Below, piece by piece: positions 1 through 9,010 of a DNA stretch of 64,000 nt (within the stretch, counting starts at the first letter, position 1; each line of letters opens with the position of its first letter). The notes beneath the pieces are model-generated. The model had not been told where the DNA came from. It was given only the letters and a program-made list of their open reading frames with translations, and did not search any database. Source of the DNA: Streptomyces sp. Edi4 (GTDB taxonomy: Bacteria > Actinomycetota > Actinomycetes > Streptomycetales > Streptomycetaceae); NCBI RefSeq assembly GCF_040253615.1, contig NZ_JBEJGY010000004.1, positions 1,116,001-1,180,000 of the forward strand. The letters run 5' to 3'. The position numbers were made by a program, and so were the translations under genes.

Positions 1-64
1 GGTGGCGTACGGGATCGCCGACCACGTCCTAAAGAGCCGCAAGACCTCCGCGCGCGGGAACTGA
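1..64 (+). CDS. C-terminal end of an unidentified protein, cut by the window edge
   Basis: Only about 20 codons are inside the window. They are read from base 2 to the TGA at 62-64 and end in KTSARGN. The basic tail gives no family assignment. The stop lies 6 nt before the GTG of the next gene, so the two are probably co-transcribed. Confidence 0.5.
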   Translation, partial: VAYGIADHVLKSRKTSARGN

Positions 65-70
65 GGCGCC

Positions 71-379
71 GTGCTGCCGCCGGAACTGCCGCCGCTGCCC
101 GCGCTCACGCGCGCCGAAGGCGAGTTCATCGACGCCTATCTCGAAGTGGTCGACCTGCTCGGCCGGGTGAACCCGGCGCACGGCCATGACACCTACAGCG
201 CGTTGCGGGCGGCGCAGGCCCTGGTGGGACGGGCGGCCGCGCTCAAGGACGCCCTCACCCTCATGCATCTGCGCGGGGAGACACGGGTGCACGCCAGCAC
301 GTTGACGCGGGCGCTTCGCGTCCTGGACGGCGAGCGCCGCGCGGGCCGCCTCACGGTGCCGCCCGGGACGGGGAGTTAG
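71..379 (+). CDS. Hypothetical protein, 102 aa
   Basis: A small soluble protein with a GTG start just after the preceding stop, which suggests an operon. It has a Pro-rich N-terminus (MLPPELPPLPAL), then several predicted amphipathic helices rich in Ala, Leu and Arg. There is no signal peptide, membrane segment or cysteine. GC-rich third positions and tight spacing support coding. I do not recognise the family; the helical Ala/Arg-rich character would fit a small regulatory or adaptor protein, but no function can be assigned. Confidence 0.55.
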   Translation: MLPPELPPLPALTRAEGEFIDAYLEVVDLLGRVNPAHGHDTYSALRAAQALVGRAAALKDALTLMHLRGETRVHASTLTRALRVLDGERRAGRLTVPPGTGS

Positions 380-699
380 GGGCGCCGCGCGGCCCCGGCG
401 GCACTCGACGCGCTCACCGGGCCGACGAAACGGACCAGATGGAGTACCCCCTTTCGGCCCACCCGCGGCTCCACCCACTGACCCTTATGAGTTGCTTATG
501 GCGGCCGCTCCTCTGCGGAATCGATCCTTCCGCCGCTGGTACGAGCCTGGTCAGGACCGGTCGAGAAGGGGTTGAAGTGCCCGTGTCCACCCGAATGGGG
601 CAGGCGTGAGCAGTCTCACACAAACCCGTTTCGGTCCGGTAATCCGACAGTCGTTGCGTGAAGATCCCTGAGACGACAAGCCCCCGCCACCTCGGCGAG
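380..699. other. Intergenic region without a recognisable gene
   Basis: About 320 bases between the small hypothetical gene and the riboswitch. Frames open here have poor third-position GC and no ribosome binding site. The 3' part should contain the promoter for the riboswitch-led transcript, but I cannot pick a convincing -35/-10 pair. Confidence 0.5.
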
Positions 700-888
700 G
701 CGGTCCGGGCGGACGCCGAGTCCTGCCGCCGTTCCGGACGACTGGTCGACAGGAGTGGACCGGCAGGAGTGGAGGACCCGAGTACTTCGGGAGGGCCGGG
801 GAGCCGGCCCTCCCTCGGGGTGAAGCCGCGCACGCGGCCGGGCGTCTTCGCCAGTCCGAACCCGACAGGTCATCCTTCGCAGGCGGTT
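700..888 (+). promoter_or_regulatory. Cyclic di-AMP riboswitch (ydaO-yuaA class) in the NlpC/P60 leader
   Basis: The conserved blocks of the class are visible in order: a 5' block with GAGTCCTGCCGCC (718-730), a GC-rich peripheral hairpin around 787-812, GGGGTGAA near 817-824, a GGGC...CTTC...GCC helix, then CCGAACCCGACAGGTCATCC followed by GCAGGCGG near 880-887. In actinobacteria this class typically sits before cell-wall hydrolase genes such as rpf and NlpC/P60 genes, as it does here. The aptamer ends about 17 nt before the start codon, so ligand binding could act on termination or on access to the GAAGGG ribosome binding site. Confidence 0.85.
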
Positions 889-904
889 TGACGAAGGGTT
901 GCGC

Positions 905-1378
905 ATGACCGCGCGGACGTACATCCCGTCCCTGGCTGTCCGCCTGGGCACCGTCTGTGCCTTCGCTCTCGCGGTGACGGGCGCCACGACGCTGGTACCG
1001 GGCGCCACGCCGGAAGCGAACGCCGCCGCCGTGGCCGCCAGGGCGCTCCATGTGGCCGCGTCCAAGAAGGGCTCGCCCTATCAGTACGGCGCCTCGGGTC
1101 CCTCACGCTTCGACTGCTCGGGGCTCACGCTGTACTCGTTCAAGCAGGCGGGCCGCCACCTGCCCCGCTCGGCGCAGCAGCAGTACAACACCTCCCGGCA
1201 CGTCTCTGCTTCCTCGCGCAAGGCCGGCGACCTGGTGTTCTTCCACTCCGGAGGCAGCGTGTACCACGTCGGCATCTACGCGGGGGGCGGCCGCATCTGG
1301 CACTCGCCCAAGTCCGGGACCGTGGTGCGCCTGGAGCGGATCTGGAGCCACAGCGTCTGGTACGGGCGCGTGGGCTGA
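905..1378 (+). CDS. Secreted NlpC/P60 peptidoglycan endopeptidase
   Basis: A secreted enzyme predicted to cut peptide stems of peptidoglycan. Residues 1-42 form a signal peptide (Arg near the N-terminus, then a hydrophobic core, ending around ANAAA). The rest is a minimal NlpC/P60 domain: the catalytic Cys lies in RFDCSGL, the His in YHVGIYAGGG, and a further His in IWHSP. At 157 aa it has no SH3 or coiled-coil targeting region. I chose the ATG at 905 because GAAGGG (893-898) sits 6 nt upstream; the in-frame TTG at 899 would overlap that site. The c-di-AMP riboswitch directly upstream implies control by cell-wall or osmotic second-messenger state. Confidence 0.9.
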   Translation: MTARTYIPSLAVRLGTVCAFALAVTGATTLVPGATPEANAAAVAARALHVAASKKGSPYQYGASGPSRFDCSGLTLYSFKQAGRHLPRSAQQQYNTSRHVSASSRKAGDLVFFHSGGSVYHVGIYAGGGRIWHSPKSGTVVRLERIWSHSVWYGRVG

Positions 1379-1433
1379 TGGGCGCTCAGAGTCCGGCCCG
1401 GGCGGGGCGCCCCGGCGCGGGCTGCACGGGCGG

Positions 1434-1868
1434 CTATCCGCCCTGGACCGCCGTCGGCCACGGCAGTGCGATCGAGACCGTTTTGCCGCCGTCCTGCGTC
1501 GGCTCGACGGACAGCCTGCCCCCGGACTCGGCGGCCAGCCAACGGATGATGACCATGCCCCGCCCGTTGTCCTGCTGCACGGCCGCGGGCAATCGTTTCG
1601 GCCAGCGCGGATGACTGTCGGTGACGCCGATCCTGAGCACTTCCTCGCGCTCAAGGCTCAGGTCCACCGTGAAGGTGGGCGACTGGCCGAAGGTGTGCTG
1701 CACGGCGTTGGTGGCGAGCTCGGAGACGATGAGCCGCACCGTGTCGACCGCGTCGGCGTCCGGCGGCAGGCCCCAGTCGGCCAGGATCGTGGCGGCGTAG
1801 CGCCGTGCGGCGGAGACCGAGGCGGGATCGCTCGGCAGAGTGAGGGTTGCTTCGAGATGGTCTGCCAT
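1434..1868 (-). CDS. ATP-binding anti-sigma-factor-like protein (HATPase_c_2 family)
   Basis: A 144-aa single GHKL ATPase domain of the RsbW/SpoIIAB-like type that is abundant in Streptomyces. The N-box Glu and Asn are in IVSELATNAVQHT and the ATP-lid glycines in DNGRGM. The start is taken at the ATG at 1868 (MADHLEATLTLPSD), which matches the usual N-terminus and follows a GGGAC element. A longer frame reaches 2000 but adds low-complexity sequence. It lies divergent from a WhiJ-like HTH gene and a DUF397 gene, the standard trio. Family knowledge suggests a regulatory rather than catalytic role; the partner sigma factor is unknown. Confidence 0.85.
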   Translation of the reverse strand: MADHLEATLTLPSDPASVSAARRYAATILADWGLPPDADAVDTVRLIVSELATNAVQHTFGQSPTFTVDLSLEREEVLRIGVTDSHPRWPKRLPAAVQQDNGRGMVIIRWLAAESGGRLSVEPTQDGGKTVSIALPWPTAVQGG

Positions 1869-2131
1869 GGCGACGCTGTCCCTTTCCCGCCCGGGCCGGC
1901 TCTGAGACTCCTGGCGAATGCGCGCTCGCGGAGAGGACGACAGGCCTCGGACTGTGCTTCGCGTCAGAGTGGCACTCATCGTGCCGGTCCCGGGCGCCAT
2001 CCACCAAGATATGCATATATCTGTCGCTCAAAGCAGTGAACTCTGCGACGGAAGACCGTATTTGGGCCCACACTTACCCATCGCCGAAGACGAAGGAGGC
2101 AACAGAGCCGACAGAGCCAGAGGAGGCGGCC

Positions 2132-2986
2132 ATGGGGCACGGACCGGCGGTGCGCAGACGCAAGCTCGGCGAGGAACTGCGGCGGCTGCGCGACGACAGG
2201 GGGCTCACCAGTGGCGAGGCGGCCGCTCTGGTCGGCTGGCACCAGTCGAAGGTGAGCCGGATCGAGACCGGCCGCAGCGGGGTCAAGCCGGCGGACGTGG
2301 CCCGGCTGCTCGACGCCTACGGCGAGCGTGACCCGCGAATGCGTGCGCTGCTGGGCGCGTTGGCGGATTCGGCGGGCGGCGCGGAGGCGGGCTGGACGCA
2401 CGCGTACCGCGGCCTGCTGGCGCCGCAGTACCGGGACTTCATCAGCCTGGAGTCACAGGCGCGTTCGGCCCGGACCCTGGAGACCTCGGTGGTGCCGGGC
2501 CTGTTGCAGACGCCGGCGTACGCGCGGGCGGTGACGCGGGCCGCGCTCGGGGGCCTCGCCCCGAAGGAGGTCGACTCCCTCGTGGAGGTGCGGATCGCCC
2601 GCCAATTGGTGCTGCGCGCCGACCCCCCGCTGATGCTCAGCGCGGTACTGGACGAGGCGGTGCTGCGCCGCAGGATGGGCGGGCCCGCGACCATGCGCGA
2701 GCAATTGCGCCACCTTGTGGAACTGGCCGCCCTGCCCCAGGTGCGGCTCCAGGTCATCCCTTTCCATTACGGCGGCTATGTCGGGCTCACCGGCCCTTTC
2801 ACGATGTTTTCGTTTCCGGCCAATTCAGATCTGGATGTGGTTGTTGTCGACCACTTGACGAGTAGCCTCTATCTGGAGCGGAGAGAAGACCTGGAGGCGT
2901 ACGGCGCCGCGTTCCGGACCGTCCAGGCACTCGCGCTCTCCATGGAGGACTCGTTGGATCTCATCGCCCTGATGGCCCGGGAATGA
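2132..2986 (+). CDS. WhiJ-like XRE-family regulator with DUF5753 domain
   Basis: A 284-aa DNA-binding protein. Residues about 8-65 are an XRE helix-turn-helix (LTSGEAAALVGWHQSKVSRIETG). Residues about 100-275 are the DUF5753 domain typical of Streptomyces (PGLLQTPAYARAV, PFHYGGYVGLTGPFTMFSF, DHLTSSLYLE). AGGAGG at 2121-2126 fixes the ATG at 2132; an open extension upstream lacks any site. The next gene encodes a DUF397 protein and an ATP-binding protein lies divergent, so this is a complete abaA/whiJ-type regulatory set. In studied sets the HTH protein and the DUF397 protein act together on development or antibiotic production. Confidence 0.9.
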   Translation: MGHGPAVRRRKLGEELRRLRDDRGLTSGEAAALVGWHQSKVSRIETGRSGVKPADVARLLDAYGERDPRMRALLGALADSAGGAEAGWTHAYRGLLAPQYRDFISLESQARSARTLETSVVPGLLQTPAYARAVTRAALGGLAPKEVDSLVEVRIARQLVLRADPPLMLSAVLDEAVLRRRMGGPATMREQLRHLVELAALPQVRLQVIPFHYGGYVGLTGPFTMFSFPANSDLDVVVVDHLTSSLYLERREDLEAYGAAFRTVQALALSMEDSLDLIALMARE

Positions 2987-3017
2987 CCGGGCCGGGCCGG
3001 GCGAGTGGGGAGGCATG

Positions 3018-3239
3018 ATGTCCGCGCATCCCGCGCACGTCCCTTCCAGTCACCTTCTCACCCAGGCCGCGTGGCGGCGTCCGCGTCGCAGTGTGGGCAT
3101 GAACAACTGCGTCGAGACGGCACGGCTCAATGGCGAGCTGCTGGCCGTACGCGACTCGAAACGCACTGCGGGACCCGCGCTGCTCTTCGGCGCGCCGGCC
3201 TGGCACCGCTTCATCTGCCTGGTGGCAGAAGGGAACTGA
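3018..3239 (+). CDS. DUF397 (BldB-like) small regulatory protein
   Basis: A 73-aa protein matching the DUF397 pattern: aromatic-Arg start (AAWRRPRRS), NNCVETA, AVRDSKRTAGPALLF and a final AWHRFI. Family members are small partners of the WhiJ-like regulators. Two ATGs lie in frame at 3015 and 3018; the second is preferred because GGGGAGG (3006-3012) is then 5 nt away. The preceding HTH gene ends only 31 nt upstream, so the two form an operon. Confidence 0.85.
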   Translation: MSAHPAHVPSSHLLTQAAWRRPRRSVGMNNCVETARLNGELLAVRDSKRTAGPALLFGAPAWHRFICLVAEGN

Positions 3240-3272
3240 TCGCCCATCAGTTGGCTGGCGAACCAGTAGCAC

Positions 3273-4415
3273 TCAATTCGTGGGCGCGGTCCGCAGGATC
3301 GTGCCCACCGCCGTCTCGATCTGACGCTCCGTCAGGTCGGCCCGGGCCGTCAGACGGATGCGGGAGACGCCGTCCGGCACCGACGGCGGCCGGAAGCAGC
3401 CGACCGCGAGCCCGGCCGTGCGGCAGTCGGCGGCCCAGGCCATCGCCGCCTCCGGCGAGGGAGCCCGCACGGAGACCACCGCCGCGTCCGGGCGCACCGC
3501 GGCGTGCCCCGCCGAGGTGAGGCGCGCGTGCAGCTCGGCGGCGACGGCCCGGGCGCGCCCCGCGCGTTCCGGCTCCGCGCGCAACAGCCGCAGCGCGGCG
3601 AGCGCGGCGCCGACCGCCGCCGGGGCGAGCCCGGTGTCGAAGATGAAGGTGCGGGCGGCGTTCACCAGGTGCCGGATGACGCGAGCCGGGCCGAGGACCG
3701 CGCCTCCCTGGCTGCCGAGAGACTTGGACAGGGTGACGGTGGCGACCACGTCGTCCGCGCCCGCGAGCCCCGCCGCGTACGGGGCGCCACGGCCACCGGC
3801 GCCGAGCACTCCGAGCCCGTGCGCGTCGTCCACCACCAGGGCCGCCCCGAACTTCCGGCATTGCGCGGCCAGTTGGGGCAGCGGGGCAGCGTCGCCGTCC
3901 ACCGAGAACACGGTGTCCGACACGACGAGCGCGGGGCCGCCGTGCGCGTCGAGCGCCTTGCGGACGGCCTCGGGATCGGCATGCGGCACCACATCCGTTC
4001 GCGCGCGGGCGAGCCGGCAGCCGTCCACGATGGAGGCGTGGTTGCCCGCGTCGGAGACGATCAGGGAGCCGTGCGGGCCGAGCGCGGTGAGGGCCGCCAG
4101 GTTGGCCGCGTACCCGCAGGAGAAGACCAGGGCCGCCTCGAAGCCGCAGAATTCGGCGAGTTCGCGCTCCAGCTCCGCGTGCAGCGCGGTGGTGCCGGTG
4201 ACGAGCCGGGATCCGGTGGCGCCGGCGCCCCAGCGGCGGGCCGCGTCGGCCGCGCCCGCCGTCACCGCCGGATGCCGGGTCAGGCCCAGATAGTCGTTGC
4301 TCGCCAGGTCCAGCAGGTCCTGCCCGGCCTCGCGCGGACGGAGCGTTCGCACCAGGCCGGCGCGCTCGCGGCGCTCGGATTCGCTGTCGATCCAGTCGAA
4401 CGGCGCTCGCAACAT
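3273..4415 (-). CDS. bioF: 8-amino-7-oxononanoate synthase
   Basis: A PLP enzyme of the alpha-oxoamine synthase family that condenses pimeloyl-ACP or pimeloyl-CoA with L-alanine in the first committed step of biotin ring formation. At 380 aa it is of normal length. Visible motifs are LASNDYLGL near residue 38, the SGYAAN-like [33 protein letters not shown], and the PLP lysine K231 in [10 protein letters not shown]. It is divergent from bioB-bioA-bioD with a 145-bp shared promoter region, so it is coordinated with, but not part of, the bioBAD transcript. Confidence 0.95.
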   Translation of the reverse strand: MLRAPFDWIDSESERRERAGLVRTLRPREAGQDLLDLASNDYLGLTRHPAVTAGAADAARRWGAGATGSRLVTGTTALHAELERELAEFCGFEAALVFSCGYAANLAALTALGPHGSLIVSDAGNHASIVDGCRLARARTDVVPHADPEAVRKALDAHGGPALVVSDTVFSVDGDAAPLPQLAAQCRKFGAALVVDDAHGLGVLGAGGRGAPYAAGLAGADDVVATVTLSKSLGSQGGAVLGPARVIRHLVNAARTFIFDTGLAPAAVGAALAALRLLRAEPERAGRARAVAAELHARLTSAGHAAVRPDAAVVSVRAPSPEAAMAWAADCRTAGLAVGCFRPPSVPDGVSRIRLTARADLTERQIETAVGTILRTAPTN

Positions 4416-4560
4416 GGTGGCGTCCCTTTTTGTAGGCTGCCGACAGACCCTAGCCGGTGGTCCGGCAGGTCAGGGTGTGGCGATACACACACCTCAAACC
4501 CCCTGTGTTGTGGGATACCTACCTTGGCCAGGGACGGTGCGGTACGCGAAGATCGGCGCC
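4416..4560. promoter_or_regulatory. Divergent bioF / bioB promoter region
   Basis: These 145 bases separate the two start codons and must carry both promoters. The stretch around 4481-4535 is less GC-rich than its surroundings and contains partially symmetric ACACAC / GTGTTGTG blocks and GATAC repeats. They could be an operator for a biotin repressor, but I cannot match them to a known BioQ or BirA site. Confidence 0.5.
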
Positions 4561-5778
4561 ATGGACCTGCTGAACACGCTGGTGGACAAGGGGCTGCGGC
4601 GCGAACTGCCGACCCGCGAAGAGGCGCTCGCCGTACTGGCGACGTCCGACGACGAACTGCTCGATGTGGTGGCCGCGGCCGGCAAGGTGCGCCGCCAGTG
4701 GTTCGGACGCCGGGTGAAGCTGAACTATCTGGTCAATCTGAAGTCGGGTCTGTGCCCCGAGGACTGCTCGTACTGCTCCCAGCGGCTCGGCTCCAAGGCC
4801 GACATCCTCAAATACACCTGGCTCAAGCCCGACGAGGCGTCCAAGGCGGCGGCCGCGGGCGTGGCGGGCGGCGCCAAGCGGGTCTGCCTGGTGGCCAGCG
4901 GCCGGGGGCCCACCGACCGTGACATCGCCCGGGTCTCGGAGACCATCGAGGCGATCAAGGAGCAGAACGACGGCGTCGAGGTCTGCGCCTGTCTCGGGCT
5001 GCTCTCCGACGGCCAGGCCGAGCGGCTGCGCGCCGCCGGGGCCGACGCGTACAACCACAACCTCAACACGTCCGAGGGGACGTATGGGGACATCACGACC
5101 ACGCACACCTACCAGGACCGCGTGGACACCGTCACCAAGGCGCACGACGCGGGGCTCTCGGCCTGCTCGGGCCTGATCGCGGGCATGGGCGAGTCCGACA
5201 AGGACCTGGTCGACGTCGTCTTCTCGCTGCGCGAGCTCGACCCGGACTCCGTGCCGGTGAACTTCCTCATCCCGTTCGAGGGCACCCCTCTCGGCAAGGA
5301 GTGGAACCTCACCCCCCAGCGCTGCCTGCGCATCCTGGCCATGACCCGCTTCGTGTGCCCGGACGTGGAAGTCCGTCTCGCGGGCGGCCGTGAGGTGCAT
5401 CTGCGCTCGATGCAGCCGCTCGCGCTGCACCTGGTCAACTCGATCTTCCTGGGCGACTACCTCACCAGCGAGGGCCAGGCCGGCCAGGCCGATCTCGACA
5501 TGATCGCGGACGCCGGGTTCGAGGTGGAGGGCGCGGGCACCACGACCCTGCCGCGCCACCGCGCCGACGCGCTCGCCGCCGGGGCCCCCACGGCGTCCGC
5601 CGGGTGCGGCTCGCACGAGGGGAGTGGCTGCGGCTCCCACGAGGGCGGCGGCTGCGGGCCCTGCGGCGGCCACGGCGCCGAGCTGCCGGAGCAGGCGCCC
5701 GCCGCCGAGACGGCGCGCACCGATCTGGTGGCCGTGCGCCGCCGTGGCGCGGGGACGGATCTCGCGCCCAATGCCTGA
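4561..5778 (+). CDS. bioB: Biotin synthase (radical SAM) with a Cys/His/Gly-rich C-terminal tail
   Basis: Inserts sulfur into dethiobiotin, the last step of biotin synthesis. The radical-SAM cluster cysteines are C65, C69 and C72 (CPEDCSYC). Family motifs NHNLNTSE and [10 protein letters not shown] are present, as is the region around RLAGGRE that carries the auxiliary-cluster Arg. The protein is 405 aa; the catalytic barrel ends near residue 345. It is followed by a tail (about 349-371) with repeated CGSHEG units and CGPCGGHG, holding five Cys and three His. The start at 4561 matches the family N-terminus; the ribosome binding site is weak. It overlaps bioA by 8 nt. Confidence 0.95.
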   Translation: MDLLNTLVDKGLRRELPTREEALAVLATSDDELLDVVAAAGKVRRQWFGRRVKLNYLVNLKSGLCPEDCSYCSQRLGSKADILKYTWLKPDEASKAAAAGVAGGAKRVCLVASGRGPTDRDIARVSETIEAIKEQNDGVEVCACLGLLSDGQAERLRAAGADAYNHNLNTSEGTYGDITTTHTYQDRVDTVTKAHDAGLSACSGLIAGMGESDKDLVDVVFSLRELDPDSVPVNFLIPFEGTPLGKEWNLTPQRCLRILAMTRFVCPDVEVRLAGGREVHLRSMQPLALHLVNSIFLGDYLTSEGQAGQADLDMIADAGFEVEGAGTTTLPRHRADALAAGAPTASAGCGSHEGSGCGSHEGGGCGPCGGHGAELPEQAPAAETARTDLVAVRRRGAGTDLAPNA

Positions 5779-7081
5779 GCACTCCCCCGCACGGCCCGAC
5801 CTCTCCCCCGCGCACCTGCTCGACCTGGACCGCCGGCACGTCTGGCATCCCTACGGCCCGATGCCGGGCCGCCAGGAGCAGCTGCTGGTCGAGTCGGCGT
5901 CGGGTGTGCGACTGCGCCTGGCCGAACCGGCGTACGGGCAGCGGGAGTTGATCGACGGCATGGCGTCCTGGTGGTCCGCCGTGCACGGTTACAACCACCC
6001 GGTGCTGAACGAGGCGGCGCGCGGCCAGCTGGAGCGGATGAGTCATGTGATGTTCGGCGGACTCACCCATGAGCCCGCCGTCCGGCTCGCCGCCCGGCTG
6101 GTCGAGATCACGCCCGGACCGCTTCAGCACGTCTTCCTCAGCGACTCCGGTTCGGTCGCGGTCGAGGTCGCCGTGAAGATGTGCCTCCAGTACTGGCGCT
6201 CGGTCGGGCAGCCCGGCAAGCAGCGCCTGATGACCTGGCGCGGCGGCTACCACGGCGACACCTGGCAGCCGATGTCGGTGTGCGACCCCGAGGGCGGGAT
6301 GCACGAGCTGTGGCAGGGCGCACTGCCCCGGCAGCTGTTCGTGGGCGCGCCGCCCGTGGAGTTCGACGAGGCGTACGCCCGTGAGCTGCGCGAGACGATC
6401 GCGCGGCACGCCGACGAGCTGGCCGCGGTGATCGTGGAGCCGGTGGTGCAGGGCGCGGGCGGCATGCGGTTCCACGCGCCCGCGTATCTGCGGGTGCTGC
6501 GCGAGGCGTGCGACGAGTACGGCGTGCTGCTGGTGCTGGATGAGATCGCGTCCGGGTTCGGCCGAACCGGGGAGCTGTTCGCCTCTGATCACGCGGGGAT
6601 CTCACCGGATGTGATGTGTCTGGGCAAGGCGCTGACCGGCGGCTATCTGTCGATGGCCGCCACGCTGTGCACGAGCGAGGTCGCCGATGGCATCTCCTCG
6701 GGAGACGTCCCGGTGCTCGCCCACGGCCCCACGTTCATGGGCAATCCGCTGGCCGCGTCGGTGGCGCTCGCCTCGGTCGATCTGCTGCTCGGCCAGGACT
6801 GGCGCGCCGAGGTCGAGCGGATCGAGGCGGGGCTGCTCGACGGGCTCGGCGCGGCCCGCTCGATCGAGGGCGTACGCGATGTGCGCGTCCTGGGCGCTAT
6901 CGGTGTGGTGCAGCTCGACCACGACGTGGACATGGCGGCCGCGACCGCGGCGGCCGTGCGCGAGGGCGTGTGGCTGCGGCCGTTCAGGGATCTTGTTTAC
7001 ACGATGCCGCCCTATGTGACGGGCGACGACGATCTGGCGCGTATCTGCCGTGCGGTGTGCGCGGCGGCGCGGGAGGGCTGA
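5771..7081 (+). CDS. bioA: Adenosylmethionine--8-amino-7-oxononanoate aminotransferase
   Basis: A class III PLP aminotransferase that uses SAM as amino donor to make 7,8-diaminopelargonate. It is 436 aa. Visible features are HVWHPYG near the N-terminus (a BioA substrate-binding signature), [18 protein letters not shown], the [12 protein letters not shown] metal/PLP-contact motif, and the PLP lysine K286 in [10 protein letters not shown]. The ATG at 5771 lies inside the end of bioB, giving an 8-nt overlap and likely translational coupling. bioD follows 2 nt after the stop. Confidence 0.95.
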   Translation: MPEHSPARPDLSPAHLLDLDRRHVWHPYGPMPGRQEQLLVESASGVRLRLAEPAYGQRELIDGMASWWSAVHGYNHPVLNEAARGQLERMSHVMFGGLTHEPAVRLAARLVEITPGPLQHVFLSDSGSVAVEVAVKMCLQYWRSVGQPGKQRLMTWRGGYHGDTWQPMSVCDPEGGMHELWQGALPRQLFVGAPPVEFDEAYARELRETIARHADELAAVIVEPVVQGAGGMRFHAPAYLRVLREACDEYGVLLVLDEIASGFGRTGELFASDHAGISPDVMCLGKALTGGYLSMAATLCTSEVADGISSGDVPVLAHGPTFMGNPLAASVALASVDLLLGQDWRAEVERIEAGLLDGLGAARSIEGVRDVRVLGAIGVVQLDHDVDMAAATAAAVREGVWLRPFRDLVYTMPPYVTGDDDLARICRAVCAAAREG

Positions 7082-7083
7082 AG

Positions 7084-7776
7084 ATGACGATTCTGGTCGT
7101 GAGCGGTACGGGCACGGAGATCGGCAAGACGGTCACGACGGCCGCGCTCGCCGCCGCGGCGCTCGCCGGTGGCCGTTCGGTGGCCGTGCTCAAACCGGCC
7201 CAGACGGGCGTCGCGCCAGGTGAGCCCGGCGACGTCTTCGAGGTGCGGCGGCTCGCGGGCGAGGCGGTGACCGGCGCCGAACTGGCCAGGTTCCCCGAGC
7301 CGTTGGCGCCCGCGACCGCGGCCCGCCGGGCCGGCATGACACCCGTGCGTCCCGAGGACGTGGCCGAGGCGGCGGCCAAGCTGGCCACCGAGCACGATCT
7401 CGTCCTGGTCGAGGGAGCGGGCGGGCTCCTGGTCCGTTTCGACGAGGAGGGCGGCACGCTCGCGGAGGCCGCCCGGATGCTCGGCGCCCCCGTCCTGGTG
7501 GTGGCGGCCGCCGGTCTGGGCACACTGAACGCGACGGCGCTCACCGGCGAGGCCCTGCGGGCCCGGGAGCTCGCCTGCGCCGGTGTCGTGGTGGGCAGCT
7601 GGCCCGCGGAGCCGGACCTGGCCGCGCGGTGCAATCTCGTGGACCTGCCCGACGCGGCCGGCGCACCCCTGGCCGGCCTCGTCCCCGAGGGCGCCGGACG
7701 GCTGGCGCCCACCGACTTCCGTACCCGCGCGGCTGGTTGGCTCGCCCCGGCGCTCGGCGGCGTTTGGAGTATCTGA
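7084..7776 (+). CDS. bioD: Dethiobiotin synthetase
   Basis: An ATP-dependent carboxylase that closes the ureido ring of dethiobiotin. It is 230 aa, the normal size. The P-loop GTGTEIGKT lies at residues 8-16, followed by KPAQTG and the ATP/substrate loop VEGAGGLLV. Start and stop are tightly packed: bioA ends 2 nt upstream and the next gene starts on the last base of this stop (TGATG). This places bioBAD and the VOC gene in one transcript. Confidence 0.95.
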   Translation: MTILVVSGTGTEIGKTVTTAALAAAALAGGRSVAVLKPAQTGVAPGEPGDVFEVRRLAGEAVTGAELARFPEPLAPATAARRAGMTPVRPEDVAEAAAKLATEHDLVLVEGAGGLLVRFDEEGGTLAEAARMLGAPVLVVAAAGLGTLNATALTGEALRARELACAGVVVGSWPAEPDLAARCNLVDLPDAAGAPLAGLVPEGAGRLAPTDFRTRAAGWLAPALGGVWSI

Positions 7777-8138
7777 TGGCTGTGTTACGGGCCCGCCTCG
7801 GGCAGCTCGTCGTGGACTGCGCCGACCCGGGGCGGCTCGCCCGGTTCTGGGCGGCGCTGCTGGGCGGGCGCCCGGTGGTGCGGGACGCCACCTGGGCGCA
7901 CGTCGATCCGCCGGGCGCGCCACGGCTCGCTTTCCAGCAGGGGACACGGGCAAAGACGGACGAGAACCGGCTGCGCCTGGATCTGGTGGTCGAGGACGTG
8001 GGCCGGGCCCGGGCGGCGGCCGTGCGGCGCGGGGCGCTTCCCGTGGGCGCGACGGTGACCGACGCACGGGGCGCGTTCCAGGTGATGCGGGATCCGGAGG
8101 GCAACGAGTTCCGCTTCGTGGAGTCCGGGGACGGGTGA
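7776..8138 (+). CDS. VOC/glyoxalase-like protein with a TTA codon
   Basis: A 120-aa single vicinal-oxygen-chelate fold protein: paired beta-alpha-beta modules begin with LGQLVVDCADPGRLARFWAALLGG and end with VMRDPEGNEFRFVE. The family covers metal-dependent lyases, isomerases, resistance proteins and non-catalytic binders, so no reaction can be given. The start overlaps the bioD stop (TGATG). Codon 4 is TTA (7785-7787), the rare leucine codon read by the bldA tRNA in Streptomyces. Translation would then depend on developmental stage even though transcription follows the biotin genes. Confidence 0.8.
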   Translation: MAVLRARLGQLVVDCADPGRLARFWAALLGGRPVVRDATWAHVDPPGAPRLAFQQGTRAKTDENRLRLDLVVEDVGRARAAAVRRGALPVGATVTDARGAFQVMRDPEGNEFRFVESGDG

Positions 8139-8249
8139 GCGGGCGCGGCGCGGGGACAATGCCGGTAGGAGGTGTCCGCGCGTCCGGGCAGGCGTTCGGC
8201 CCCGACCCGCCGGGTGCCCCCGGCTGTCGACAGGTACAGGAGGTCCGCC

Positions 8250-8930
8250 ATGGCGCCGCGCACCACGATCACCCCGGATGCCGTGCACCACCCCGTCTTC
8301 GCCCGCTTCTACGCGCGCTACAGCGAGGCGGTCGACCAGAGGGCGGGCATCGCCGGCTACCGCGCGGAGTTGCTGGCCGGGCTCAGCGGACGCGTCATCG
8401 AGATCGGCGCGGGAAACGGGCTGAACTTCGCGCACTATCCGCGTGCCGTGTCCGAGGTGGTGGCGCTCGAACCGGAGCGCACACTGCGGCAGTTGGCGGT
8501 GCGGGCGGCGCTGGGGGCCGATGTGCCGGTGGACGTGGTGCCGGGCGCGGCGGAGGCGTTGCCGGTCAAGAGCGAGGCGTTCGACGCGGCGGTCGCCTCG
8601 CTCGTGCTGTGCTCGGTACGTGATCTGCCGCGCGCGCTCAGCGAGATCCGGCGCGTGCTGCGCCCGGGCGGTGAGCTGCGTTTCTTCGAGCACGGCAGGG
8701 CGCGGGGCCGGACGCTGGCCGGCGTGCAGCACGTCCTTGACCGCACGGTGTGGCCGCTGTTGTTCGGCGGCTGTCACACCGCGCGCGATCCGCTGGGCGC
8801 GATCGAGGCGGCGGGCTTCGAGATCGTCGGCCACCGCCGGCTCAGGGTGCCCGAGCGGGGCGTCGCCCTGCCGTCGTCGCCGTGCGTGCTCGGGGTGGCG
8901 CGGCGCCCGGCGGCCGGCCCGCAGGACTGA
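8250..8930 (+). CDS. Class I SAM-dependent methyltransferase (UbiE/Methyltransf_11 type)
   Basis: A 226-aa protein. The SAM-binding motif I is VIEIGAGNGLNFAHYP (about residues 51-66), with the acidic motif II in VALEPE and the post-motif region VASLVLCSVRDL followed by VLRPGGELRFFEHG. This last block is typical of small-molecule methyltransferases. The ATG at 8250 has CAGGAGG 6 nt upstream; longer frames lack a site. It lies 111 nt after the VOC gene, in the same direction, so it may have its own promoter. The substrate is unknown. Confidence 0.85.
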   Translation: MAPRTTITPDAVHHPVFARFYARYSEAVDQRAGIAGYRAELLAGLSGRVIEIGAGNGLNFAHYPRAVSEVVALEPERTLRQLAVRAALGADVPVDVVPGAAEALPVKSEAFDAAVASLVLCSVRDLPRALSEIRRVLRPGGELRFFEHGRARGRTLAGVQHVLDRTVWPLLFGGCHTARDPLGAIEAAGFEIVGHRRLRVPERGVALPSSPCVLGVARRPAAGPQD

Positions 8931-9010
8931 GACCTGTCCGATCCCCCGGCGCGGTGTCCGCATGCCAAAACGCCTCACCCCGGGCCCGGAGGCGATGGTG
9001 GGATGACGCC

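Noticed and set aside
4481..4540. BioQ/BirA operator upstream of bioB
   Set aside because: The partial symmetry does not match a biotin-repressor site I can name; kept only as a general promoter region.
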